A DNA stretch of 7,499 nucleotides from Aliarcobacter sp. (GTDB lineage: Bacteria > Campylobacterota > Campylobacteria > Campylobacterales > Arcobacteraceae): NCBI GenBank assembly GCA_023268955.1, contig JALRJW010000295.1, positions 1 to 7,499 of the forward strand, in the 5' to 3' direction. The stretch's first letter is position 1, and each line of letters starts with the position of its first letter. Below, piece by piece: positions 1 to 6,585 of the stretch. Made by a program: the position numbers and the translations under genes. Under the pieces are notes generated by a model. It was not told where the DNA came from. It saw only the letters and a program-made list of their open reading frames with translations, and searched no databases.

Positions 1-156
1 ACTGGATTAGTAGCATATAAAATTGAATGTTTAATTAAAGATCTAGAAGAAGTAACTAATAAATATTTAGGTGAGCTATCTAGTGGTAGATTTCAGCTAA
101 TGTTTAAAATTGCTTCAGATAAATTAAATGTAGTTATTACAGACAATGGTAGATAG
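1..156 (+). CDS. Fragment of SbcC/Rad50/T4 gp46-like recombination ATPase
   Basis: Frame 1 is open from the window edge to TAG at 154-156 and gives 51 residues. The sequence has a coiled-coil-like stretch (KIECLIKDLEEVTNKYL) followed by LGELSSGRFQLMFKI and DKLNVVITDNG. This pattern resembles the point where the second coiled coil of SbcC/Rad50 or phage T4 gp46-type nuclease-complex ATPases re-enters the ATPase head. Such proteins process DNA ends during recombination and replication, together with an SbcD/Mre11/gp47 nuclease. In the family, an ABC signature (LSGGE or LSSGE), Walker B and the D-loop should follow. None is present, so the protein is broken at its 3' end, and its 5' end lies outside the window. 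The wording looks closer to phage gp46 than to cellular SbcC, but that is an impression from memory. It does not belong to the coaBC operon downstream, and is most likely a piece of other DNA joined here. Confidence 0.45.
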   Translation, partial: TGLVAYKIECLIKDLEEVTNKYLGELSSGRFQLMFKIASDKLNVVITDNGR

Positions 157-283
157 GCTTAACGCAAAAGGAAGCCCAATCTCACATATTTTTGAGAAAA
201 AGCTAAATAACATGAAGGATCAGCTGGCTGCGATGGGGAACATTGAGTGTCCAGTAGAGTCTAGTTTGCAAAGATGTTGGTGA
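146..283 (+). CDS. Unrecognised short ORF in a higher-GC segment, probably a fragment
   Basis: ATG at 146 opens a 45-codon frame ending in TGA at 281-283. The product begins MVDRLNAKGSPISHIFEKKL and continues through NNMKDQLAAMGNIECPVES. It looks protein-like: charged, probably helical, with balanced residue use. I do not recognise the family. Its first 11 bases overlap the end of the gp46-like fragment, and its last ~20 bases lie in sequence that codes for CoaBC in another frame. The true coding part is therefore probably about 150-257, entered and left at joins. The line 181-240 is 40% GC against about 23-28% in lines sampled on either side, and codons such as CTG, GCG and GGG are unlike the neighbours. 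No ribosome binding site is evident at 146. It may be an internal piece of a larger phage or bacterial protein rather than a real 45-residue gene. Confidence 0.25.
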   Translation: MVDRLNAKGSPISHIFEKKLNNMKDQLAAMGNIECPVESSLQRCW

Positions 284-1067
284 TGGTGCTATGGCTGAAC
301 CAATTGAAATTTTTCATGCAACTTGCAAAGAACTTCTAAAAAATGAATATTGGACAAACAGAAAAGTTGTATTAAGTGGTGGTGGAACAATAGAAAAAAT
401 TGATGATGTTAGATATATCTCAAATTTTTCATCTGGAAAAATGGCAGCTTCAATTGCCCTTGCTTTATATTACAAAGGTGCTGATGTTTGTTTGGTTAGC
501 ACTAGAGGTCATGAAAATTTACCTAGTGGAATTCATACAATTAGTGTTCAAAGTTCAAATGAAATGTATGAATATTTAGTGGATTCTTTAAGAGTTGCAA
601 AAAAAGGTGTTTTAACAAAACCAACTCTTATGGATGATTCAACTCCAACTTTAATACAAAAGAAACCGTATTTATTTATGGTTGCTGCTGTTAGTGATTA
701 TGTGCCCCAATTTGCTCAAGATGGAAAACTAAAAAAAGAGATGCTCGGTACTTCTTGGGAAATGAAACTAAAACAAAATATGGATATCTTAAACTCTTTA
801 GATAAAGAAGATGTGATTTCAATAGGTTTCAAAGCTGAAATGGATGCAATTACAGCTCAAGATAGTGCTTTAAAAATGATAGATAAAAAGAATCTTGATG
901 GTGTTTGTTTAAATATTTTAAATGATAGTTCAAGTTTTGGAAGCAGCGATAATAGTATAGAGTTGATTTTTGATTCTATTAATTCATATAAATTTAGTGG
1001 AAATAAATTAGATATTTCTATGGAAATTTTAGAGAAATTGCAAGATGAATTCAAGCAATTTAACTAA
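258..1067 (+). CDS. coaBC: CoaBC, 5'-truncated: phosphopantothenate-cysteine ligase (CoaB) domain
   Basis: CoaBC (Dfp) makes 4'-phosphopantetheine for coenzyme A. CoaB joins cysteine to 4'-phosphopantothenate using CTP, and CoaC then decarboxylates the product with FMN. Only CoaB is complete here. Counting from the ATG at 291 (258 residues), family motifs are GGGTIEKIDDVRYISNFSSG at about 30-49 (nucleotide and substrate site), MVAAVSDYVP at 130-139, KLKK at 146-149 (the conserved lysine motif), IGFKAE at 178-183 and ILND...FGSSDN at 209-221. Homology does not begin at that ATG. The same frame is open back to 258 and reads LVCKDVGDGAMAEP, the usual end of the CoaC domain, but TAG at 255-257 stops it. 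The whole ~180-residue CoaC flavoprotein half is missing, so the 5' end is most likely cut by a sequence join at about 258-262. If this were real DNA, ATG 291 could still give a CoaB-only enzyme. It overlaps uppS by 23 nt. Confidence 0.9.
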   Translation, partial: SLVCKDVGDGAMAEPIEIFHATCKELLKNEYWTNRKVVLSGGGTIEKIDDVRYISNFSSGKMAASIALALYYKGADVCLVSTRGHENLPSGIHTISVQSSNEMYEYLVDSLRVAKKGVLTKPTLMDDSTPTLIQKKPYLFMVAAVSDYVPQFAQDGKLKKEMLGTSWEMKLKQNMDILNSLDKEDVISIGFKAEMDAITAQDSALKMIDKKNLDGVCLNILNDSSSFGSSDNSIELIFDSINSYKFSGNKLDISMEILEKLQDEFKQFN

Positions 1068-1746
1068 AAATCCTTTACCAAATCATATTGCAATGATTAT
1101 GGATGGCAATGGAAGATGGGCAAAAGAAAGAGGATTAGCAAGAACGGCTGGTCACAAAGAAGGTGCTGAAACAGTTAGAAAAATAACTATTCATTGCACT
1201 AAAATAGGAATTAAATATCTAACACTATATGCTTTTTCAACGGAAAATTGGTCAAGACCAAAACTTGAAGTTGAGTATCTTATGAAACTACTTGATGGTT
1301 ATTTAAAACAAGAATTAGACTTCTTTTTAAAAAATAATGTAAGACTAAAAGTGATTGGTGATACTTCAAAATTTTCTAAAAAACTTCAAGAAACTATTAA
1401 AAATACTATAGAAAAAACTTCAGGGTGTTCAGGTTTAACTCAAGTTTTAGCTTTAAATTATGGTTCAAAAGATGAAATTATTAGAGCAATAAAAAAATTA
1501 AATGAACAAAATCTTGAAGTTACTGAAGAAAATTTAGAATCTTGTTTAGATACGAAAGATATCCCTGCTGTGGATATTTTAATAAGAACAAGTGGTGAAG
1601 TTAGACTTTCAAACTTTTTACTATGGCAAGTTGCATATGCTGAAATGTTTTTTACTCAAACTTATTGGCCTGACTTCAATGAAATGGAATTAGATGATAT
1701 TATAAGTGATTATGTAAATAGAGAAAGAAGATTTGGTGGAGTTTAA
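1045..1746 (+). CDS. uppS: Undecaprenyl diphosphate synthase UppS
   Basis: This cis-prenyltransferase adds eight isopentenyl units to farnesyl diphosphate to form C55 undecaprenyl diphosphate, the lipid carrier for peptidoglycan and surface polysaccharides. It is a cytoplasmic enzyme working at the inner membrane. The 233 residues match the family's usual 230-250. Motifs are HIAMIMDGNGRWAKERG at 14-30 (catalytic Asp20), GHKEGAE at 36-42, LYAFSTENWSRP at 61-72, LNYGSKDEI at 137-145, DILIRTSGEVRLSNFLLWQ at 177-195 (diphosphate-binding arginines and serine), AYAEMFF with Glu200, and RERRFGG at the C-terminus. The common RTGGE motif appears as RTSGE, a mild change. The ATG at 1045 lies inside the coaBC end (23-nt overlap), with purine-rich AGAGAAA at about 1031-1037 as a modest ribosome binding site. 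It overlaps the next gene by 14 nt, so the two are probably translationally coupled. Confidence 0.97.
   Translation: MNSSNLTKNPLPNHIAMIMDGNGRWAKERGLARTAGHKEGAETVRKITIHCTKIGIKYLTLYAFSTENWSRPKLEVEYLMKLLDGYLKQELDFFLKNNVRLKVIGDTSKFSKKLQETIKNTIEKTSGCSGLTQVLALNYGSKDEIIRAIKKLNEQNLEVTEENLESCLDTKDIPAVDILIRTSGEVRLSNFLLWQVAYAEMFFTQTYWPDFNEMELDDIISDYVNRERRFGGV
1721..1730 (+). promoter_or_regulatory. Ribosome binding site for the A24 peptidase
   Basis: The purine run GAGAAAGAAG lies inside the end of uppS, just ahead of adjacent TTG (1733) and GTG (1736) codons in the peptidase frame. No ATG occurs near this position in that frame. The distance (5-8 nt, depending on which purines pair) suits GTG 1736 slightly better than TTG 1733, so the true start may be one codon later than annotated. 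Confidence 0.45.
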
Positions 1747-2242
1747 TCTTTTAGAATTAATACCTGTTTTTTTGCTATTTGCTACAATGATTTGGTTATG
1801 CATTTATGATTTTAAATATAAAGCAGTGCCTGATTATTTACTATTACTTGTGTTTATCTTATCTTTTTTTGTTAGTCCATTTCCTTTCTTAGATAGTTTA
1901 AAATACGGAATGCTTTTTGCAGGTGGATTCGTTTTACTGAATTTTGTATTGACATTTTATATTCAAAATATAAAAAGTAGAATCTACAAAGATGAAAGTT
2001 TTAAAACTCAAGAAGCTTTAGGTGAGGGTGATATTCCTTTTATTGCTTCAATGGGAATTATTTTAGGAACGTTTGAAGGGGTAGTTTCACTTTTTTTAGC
2101 GGCACTTTTTGCTATAATTCCTTCAATATATGCAAGTTTTGTAAAAAAAGATTTGCAAATACCTTTTATACCATACCTATTTTTAGGATTTTTATGCGGG
2201 TATTTTTTTGATTTAGAACAACTACTAAAGGTTTATAATTGA
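1733..2242 (+). CDS. Short A24-family prepilin peptidase (catalytic domain only)
   Basis: This is an integral membrane aspartic protease of the type IV prepilin peptidase class. Such enzymes cleave the positively charged leader of prepilins and pseudopilins at the cytoplasmic face of the inner membrane. The 169 residues are almost entirely hydrophobic helices. The two catalytic aspartates are visible: Asp26 in IYDFKYKAVPD (first-Asp motif) and Asp100 in ALGEGDIPFIA (the GxGD motif). IPFIPYLFLG at 143-152 matches the conserved last-helix entry. It is shorter than PilD (~250-290 residues): the N-terminal domain with the zinc-binding cysteines and N-methyltransferase activity is missing. It may therefore cleave without methylating, as archaeal and some short bacterial homologues do. 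Likely substrates in this group would be competence or type II-like pseudopilins, but none is in the window. The start is TTG 1733 or GTG 1736. The TGA stop overlaps the permease start by 4 nt. Confidence 0.85.
   Translation: MVEFNLLELIPVFLLFATMIWLCIYDFKYKAVPDYLLLLVFILSFFVSPFPFLDSLKYGMLFAGGFVLLNFVLTFYIQNIKSRIYKDESFKTQEALGEGDIPFIASMGIILGTFEGVVSLFLAALFAIIPSIYASFVKKDLQIPFIPYLFLGFLCGYFFDLEQLLKVYN
2227..2231 (+). promoter_or_regulatory. Ribosome binding site supporting the TTG start of the permease
   Basis: AAAGG lies 7 nt before TTG at 2239-2241. The TTG shares bases with the TGA stop of the upstream peptidase (TTGA overlap, 2239-2242), a standard translational-coupling arrangement. The protein then begins MKLNKYLYSQ, a plausible positively charged lead into the first membrane helix, so the TTG is well supported. 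Confidence 0.65.
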
Positions 2243-3255
2243 AGTTAAATAAGTATTTATATTCTCAACTAACACATATGTTTTACCCAATATTTTTTGC
2301 GCTTTTTTTTATTACTTCAATCATATTTTTAGTTAAAATCGCTTCCTTAACTTCAGTTATTACATTAAGTTTTAGTGAACTTTTTTTACTATATTCATAT
2401 AATTTACCAAGTATAATTTTTTATACTTTGCCTTTTACTTTTTTCCTTTCATTGATAATAACTTTAGCGAAACTATCAAATGAATATGAGTTAGCTGTTA
2501 TCACATCTTTTGGTTTAAATCCGATAAAAATACTTAAAATATTTATGCCATTGACTATTATTTTGACTTTATTGCTACTTGTTTTATCTGTGGGATTAAT
2601 GCCAAAAACAAAATATTTAAGTAAAGAGTTTATTGAACTAAAAAAGAAAGAAGCAAGTTTTAATATTAAAGCTAGTGAGTTTGGACAAAAATTTGGAGAT
2701 TGGTTAATTTATATTGAAAATCAAAATGACAACCAATATGAAAATCTAAAACTATTTAAAAATGATGAAAAAATGAACCAATTTATTGTTAGTAATAAAG
2801 CAGTTTTAATAAACAAAGATGGAAATCTTAGTTTTAAACTTATGGATGGAAAAGTTTTTATTACAAAAGAAAATGAAGTTACTCAAATAAATTTTGAATC
2901 TATGTATATTAATGATAATTTAGCTTCTAAAGATAAAGGTATGTTTACTACAACGTATGATTTCTGGGAGAATCAATTATCAAATAATAGAGATATTGAC
3001 GATTTTAATCTTTATGTATTAATGTCAATTTTTCCTTTGATTTCTTCATTCTTAATTATTAGTTTTGGATATTTTAATCCAAGATATGAAAAAAATAGAG
3101 CTGTTATGAAATCAATTGTTGCTATTGTAATTTATTATGCAGTTGTAATGATTATCAAAGATAAAATGGCACTTCATGCTCTTTATTTTATTCCAATTAT
3201 GTGGATAATTGGCTCATATTATTATTACAGTAATACAATCAAAAAAGAGTATTAA
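2239..3255 (+). CDS. LptF/LptG-family (YjgP/YjgQ) LPS-transport permease
   Basis: LptF and LptG form the membrane core of the LptB2FG ABC transporter, which extracts lipopolysaccharide from the inner membrane and passes it to the LptC-LptA-LptDE bridge. The 338 residues show the family layout. Three helices come first (about 14-34, 47-77 and 98-120), then a soluble periplasmic jellyroll-like domain (about 125-250), then three more helices (about 258-278, 290-307 and 312-330). The segment NEYELAVITSFGLNPIKILK (81-100) corresponds to the conserved cytoplasmic coupling region after the second helix, where family members have a Glu-rich stretch followed by a GxxP motif. I cannot tell LptF from LptG from sequence alone, so no symbol is given. 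The partner permease and LptB are not in the window. It starts at TTG with AAAGG upstream, overlaps the peptidase by 4 nt and ends 1 nt before the preferred truA start. Confidence 0.88.
   Translation: MKLNKYLYSQLTHMFYPIFFALFFITSIIFLVKIASLTSVITLSFSELFLLYSYNLPSIIFYTLPFTFFLSLIITLAKLSNEYELAVITSFGLNPIKILKIFMPLTIILTLLLLVLSVGLMPKTKYLSKEFIELKKKEASFNIKASEFGQKFGDWLIYIENQNDNQYENLKLFKNDEKMNQFIVSNKAVLINKDGNLSFKLMDGKVFITKENEVTQINFESMYINDNLASKDKGMFTTTYDFWENQLSNNRDIDDFNLYVLMSIFPLISSFLIISFGYFNPRYEKNRAVMKSIVAIVIYYAVVMIIKDKMALHALYFIPIMWIIGSYYYYSNTIKKEY
3243..3249 (+). promoter_or_regulatory. Ribosome binding site that decides the truA start
   Basis: AAAAGAG, at the very end of the permease gene, sits 7 nt before TTG 3257-3259 in the truA frame. 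A longer reading from TTG 3209 would overlap the permease by 47 nt and add 16 residues (MAHIIITVIQ...) that look like out-of-frame translation of the permease end. The nearby ATG at 3267 is not in the truA frame. Confidence 0.6.
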
Positions 3256-3256
3256 A

Positions 3257-3994
3257 TTGCAAAGTAATGAGCAAAATTTAAAGTTCAAAGTGGCTTATGA
3301 TGGATCAATTTATTTTGGTTCTCAAAAGCAGCCTGATAAACACACAGTTGAAGATGAACTATTAAAAGCTTTTAAAAGATTAAATATAAAGACTAAAATT
3401 GTTTTTAGTGGTCGAACAGACAGAGGAGTTCATGCATCAGGGCAGATATTTAATGCATTTATTCCTAAACATTGGGATGATTTAAAAAAACTAAAAAAAG
3501 TTTTAAATCATCAATTAGACCCAAGTGTTAAAATTCTTCATATTTCACATGTTGATGAGAATTTTCATTCAAGATTTAGTGCAAAAAGAAGAACTTACAG
3601 GTATTTACTTACAACTAAAGAAACAAATCCTTTTAATCAAAAATATATAACCTATGAAGAGAATATTGATGTTGAAACTATCAAAAAAGCTATTAAAGAG
3701 TTTGTTGGTGTTCATGATTTTAAATATTTTCATAAAACAGGAAGTGATAAAGAGTTAACAAAAAGAGAAATTTATGAAGTGGATTTTTATAAATACAAAG
3801 ATATTTATGTTATTAAATTTGTTGCTAATTCATATTTAAGATCTCAAATTAGATTAATGGTTGGTGCACTTTTGGCAATTTCAAATAAAAAACTTACTAT
3901 TGAAGAGTTAAAAGAACAATTAGCCTTAAAAAAGCATAATTTTAAGACTCCAGCTAGTGCAAATGGATTATATTTAGCTAAAATAACCTATTAA
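3257..3994 (+). CDS. truA: tRNA pseudouridine(38-40) synthase TruA
   Basis: TruA converts uridines 38-40 in the anticodon arm of many tRNAs to pseudouridine, which stabilises the stem and helps keep the reading frame. With the TTG start at 3257 it has 245 residues, a normal length (240-270). Key motifs, in this numbering, are FKVAYDGSIYFGSQKQP at about 10-26, the catalytic loop SGRTDRGVHASGQ with nucleophile Asp55, RRTYRYLL (the conserved R-x-Y-x-Y element), VGVHDFKYF, and NSYLRSQIRLMVGALL near the end. All match the family. I reject an upstream TTG at 3209 because it reads deep into the permease gene and adds no family sequence. The chosen start lies 1 nt after the permease stop behind AAAAGAG. 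The gene ends 9 nt before the kinase start, and AAAGG around its stop codon serves as the kinase ribosome binding site. Confidence 0.95.
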   Translation: MQSNEQNLKFKVAYDGSIYFGSQKQPDKHTVEDELLKAFKRLNIKTKIVFSGRTDRGVHASGQIFNAFIPKHWDDLKKLKKVLNHQLDPSVKILHISHVDENFHSRFSAKRRTYRYLLTTKETNPFNQKYITYEENIDVETIKKAIKEFVGVHDFKYFHKTGSDKELTKREIYEVDFYKYKDIYVIKFVANSYLRSQIRLMVGALLAISNKKLTIEELKEQLALKKHNFKTPASANGLYLAKITY

Positions 3995-4003
3995 AGGTTA
4001 AAA

Positions 4004-6544
4004 ATGTTAGTAAAGAAAAAACGATTTTACACTCTTGAAGATATAAAAAAACAGATAGTTTTCACTCCACCACTATTTATTTTACTTGTTACTGTTGTTG
4101 CTATATCTTCTTTATATTTAATTTTTAACTTACAACAAAAAAATGAAATTCAAAAATTAAATCAAGAACAAATTCTTACAAATTCAAAAATTCTTCAAGA
4201 CTACATTTCAACTTTAAATCAAACAACAAATACAAGTCTTGATTCAATAGAAATCAATCTTAGTAACAATACTTATGAAATAAAAGGCTTATTTAACAAA
4301 ATCCAAGGTTTAGATACTAACTTTTTGAATTTTGAAAAAACAAGGTCATATTTAAAAGAGTTAGAGCAAGTTCAAGATGTCACATTTCTAGTTTTTAATT
4401 ATAAAAATTATGAGATATTTTATGGTGAAGATATAATTGAGCAATTAAGACTATTAACAAATTCTCAAATTAAAACAGAAAAATTTACTTCCCATATGTT
4501 AAAAAACATAGAATATATTGGAGATAAGAACTTAATTTATTGGATTGATAATAAAAAAAGAAACATTCAATTAAGCTATTTTTTAAAAGTGAATGATTTT
4601 TATATTGGTGCGTTTTCAAAAATCGATGATATGAAAATAATTACCAAACAAACTATCTTAAAACTTATAAATGAGGATTTTGTGAAACTAAAAGATGCTC
4701 ATATTTTCTTTTATGATAAGGCTAGCGAATATTGTTTTAATTACTATGATAGAAAAAAATACACAACAATAAATTTTGAAAATATTCAAAAAAACATAGA
4801 TAAAAATTTATTAGTGGAACTTCCAAAATATAATTATGTAGTTGGTATAAAAAATGAGAGTTTAAATAAACAGATTGAAAAAATAAAGATAGATTATGAA
4901 GGAAAGTTTTTAATAAGTCTTTTTATATCTATGTTTATAGCTATCGTTTTAATTATTTCTTCAAATTTATTTGGAAAATTTCTTAGTACAATTTTTCAAA
5001 GATATAATCAAAGAATTGAGAGAAAAAATTATCTGTTTAAAAAATGGAAAGATAGATATGAATTAGCAATTATTGCTTCAAACGATGGTTTATGGGATTT
5101 AGATTTAAATACCAATAAAATATTCTTTTCAAATAAATGGCTTGAAATGTATGGTTATGAAAGGGGTGAAATTAACTCATTTGATGAATGGTTAAATTTG
5201 GTTCATCCCGATGAAAGAAAACTTGTTGAAGAAAAGTTTGATGAACACTTAAAAGGAAAAAGTGAAAATCTTATTTGTGAATATAGACTTAAAGCAAAGG
5301 ATAAATCTTATAAATGGGTATTAATTAGAGGTAAAGCTTTTATATCAGATAACTCAAATAGAGTTCTTTTAATGTCAATGAATATTGATGAAAGAATGAA
5401 TTTGATTAAAGATTTAAAGAATGTTGAACTTCTTACAGATTTTGGACGAATTGTAATTTTCAAATGGGAAAACAATCAAAATTTAGATGTTAAATTTGTA
5501 TCTAAAAGTATTGAAAGTTATGGATATAAAGTTGATGATTTTATGAATAATAAACTTAGCTATTTGGATTTTGTTCACAGTGATGATAGACAAATACTTT
5601 TAGAAGAGATTAAAAAATCTATAAATGAAAATAAAGAGTCTTTTACAAATATTTTTAGAGTAATTGATGCTAAAAATAAATCTAAATGGATTTACAATAG
5701 AAATATTATCATTAAAGATGATTATGGGAATGTAGTAGAGTTGTATGGATATTTAAATGATATTACAAAAATGAAATTAAAAGAAGAGGATTTAAAAAAG
5801 CAAATTAAAGAAGAGCTTGATAAGAGTCTTTATAAAGATAGACTTTTAATTCAACAAAATAAACTTGCAAGTATGGGTGAGATGCTAGGGAATATTGCTC
5901 ACCAATGGAGACAACCTTTAAACAATGTGAATCTATTAATTCACTTAATTAGAGATAATCATGAAAATATTACGCCTGAAAAATTAAATAAATTAATTAA
6001 AAATGCAAAAGAACAAATTGATTTTATGAGTCAAACAATTGATGATTTTACAGAGTTTTATAAGCCTATTAAAGATAAAAAAAGATTTAGACTTTTAAAT
6101 ACTATTCAAAAAAGTTTGACTATTGTAAATGCTCCTTTAGAGAAAAATAATGTAATTGTAGATATAAAATCTATTGATGCAGAAATAGAAAATTATGAAA
6201 ATGAGTTTGAACAAGTTATTGTAAATATCATTAATAACGCAATTGATGCAGCTAAAATAAAAAAAGAAGAAAACCTTCATATTAATTTCATTCCAAAAAT
6301 TTTGATAAACGTTTCAAAGGATGAAGAGTTTGTTATTGTAAATATTTTTAATAACTGCGGAAATATTCCAAGTGATATTTTAGAAAGAGTATTTGAGCCA
6401 TATTTCACTACAAAATTCCAAGACCAAGGAACAGGAATAGGACTTTATATGTCAAAGATAATTATTGAAAATAATATGAATGGATATATAGATGTGAAAA
6501 ATAAAGAAGATGGCGTTGAGTTTATTATAAAATTGCCAATATAG
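4004..6544 (+). CDS. Membrane sensor histidine kinase with two PAS domains
   Basis: This is the sensor of a two-component pair. It should autophosphorylate on histidine and pass the phosphate to the regulator encoded next. The 846 residues comprise: a cytoplasmic tail; membrane helix 1 (~22-43); an extracytoplasmic region (~44-300) of no family I recognise; helix 2 (~302-324); a short linker; PAS 1 (~346-466, with GLWDLDLNTNKIFFS, VHPDE and a YKWVLIRG strand); a weaker PAS 2 (~475-592, with VHSDD, KWIYNR and GYLNDIT); and a coiled coil (~590-620). The dimerisation domain follows with H-box MGEMLGNIAHQWRQPLN (phospho-acceptor His633), then the ATPase domain: N-box NEFEQVIVNIINNAIDAA (733-750), F-box FEPYFTTK (797-804) and G2 GTGIGL (809-814). 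The G1 position reads NNCGNIP (783-789) in place of the usual DxGxGIP, so the adenine-contacting Asp appears to be Asn. ATG 4004 has AAAGG (3993-3997) 6 nt upstream. The signal sensed cannot be inferred. Confidence 0.93.
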   Translation: MLVKKKRFYTLEDIKKQIVFTPPLFILLVTVVAISSLYLIFNLQQKNEIQKLNQEQILTNSKILQDYISTLNQTTNTSLDSIEINLSNNTYEIKGLFNKIQGLDTNFLNFEKTRSYLKELEQVQDVTFLVFNYKNYEIFYGEDIIEQLRLLTNSQIKTEKFTSHMLKNIEYIGDKNLIYWIDNKKRNIQLSYFLKVNDFYIGAFSKIDDMKIITKQTILKLINEDFVKLKDAHIFFYDKASEYCFNYYDRKKYTTINFENIQKNIDKNLLVELPKYNYVVGIKNESLNKQIEKIKIDYEGKFLISLFISMFIAIVLIISSNLFGKFLSTIFQRYNQRIERKNYLFKKWKDRYELAIIASNDGLWDLDLNTNKIFFSNKWLEMYGYERGEINSFDEWLNLVHPDERKLVEEKFDEHLKGKSENLICEYRLKAKDKSYKWVLIRGKAFISDNSNRVLLMSMNIDERMNLIKDLKNVELLTDFGRIVIFKWENNQNLDVKFVSKSIESYGYKVDDFMNNKLSYLDFVHSDDRQILLEEIKKSINENKESFTNIFRVIDAKNKSKWIYNRNIIIKDDYGNVVELYGYLNDITKMKLKEEDLKKQIKEELDKSLYKDRLLIQQNKLASMGEMLGNIAHQWRQPLNNVNLLIHLIRDNHENITPEKLNKLIKNAKEQIDFMSQTIDDFTEFYKPIKDKKRFRLLNTIQKSLTIVNAPLEKNNVIVDIKSIDAEIENYENEFEQVIVNIINNAIDAAKIKKEENLHINFIPKILINVSKDEEFVIVNIFNNCGNIPSDILERVFEPYFTTKFQDQGTGIGLYMSKIIIENNMNGYIDVKNKEDGVEFIIKLPI

Positions 6545-6550
6545 ATTTTG

Positions 6551-6556
6551 TATAAT
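6551..6556 (+). promoter_or_regulatory. Candidate sigma-70 -10 element (TATAAT) before the response regulator
   Basis: A perfect TATAAT preceded by TTTTG lies in the 41-nt gap between the kinase stop and the regulator ATG, 29 nt before the start codon. No convincing -35 is present. TTGCCA at 6533-6538 is too close, at a 12-nt spacing. Campylobacterota housekeeping promoters often lack a clear -35, so a weak internal promoter giving extra regulator transcript is plausible. TATAAT is also easy to find by chance in DNA this AT-rich. Confidence 0.35.
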
Positions 6557-6585
6557 CACATAAATTAAATAAGAGTTAGAAAATT

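Noticed and set aside
857..1054. 65-codon minus-strand ORF inside coaBC
   Set aside because: It lies wholly antisense to the well-supported CoaB domain, shows no protein family character, and has the Phe/Ser/Leu-rich composition expected from reading AT-rich coding DNA backwards.
3209..3256. Upstream TTG start for truA, giving 16 extra residues
   Set aside because: The extension overlaps the permease gene by 47 nt and is its +1 shadow. TTG 3257 has a well-spaced purine site and starts close to where TruA homology begins.
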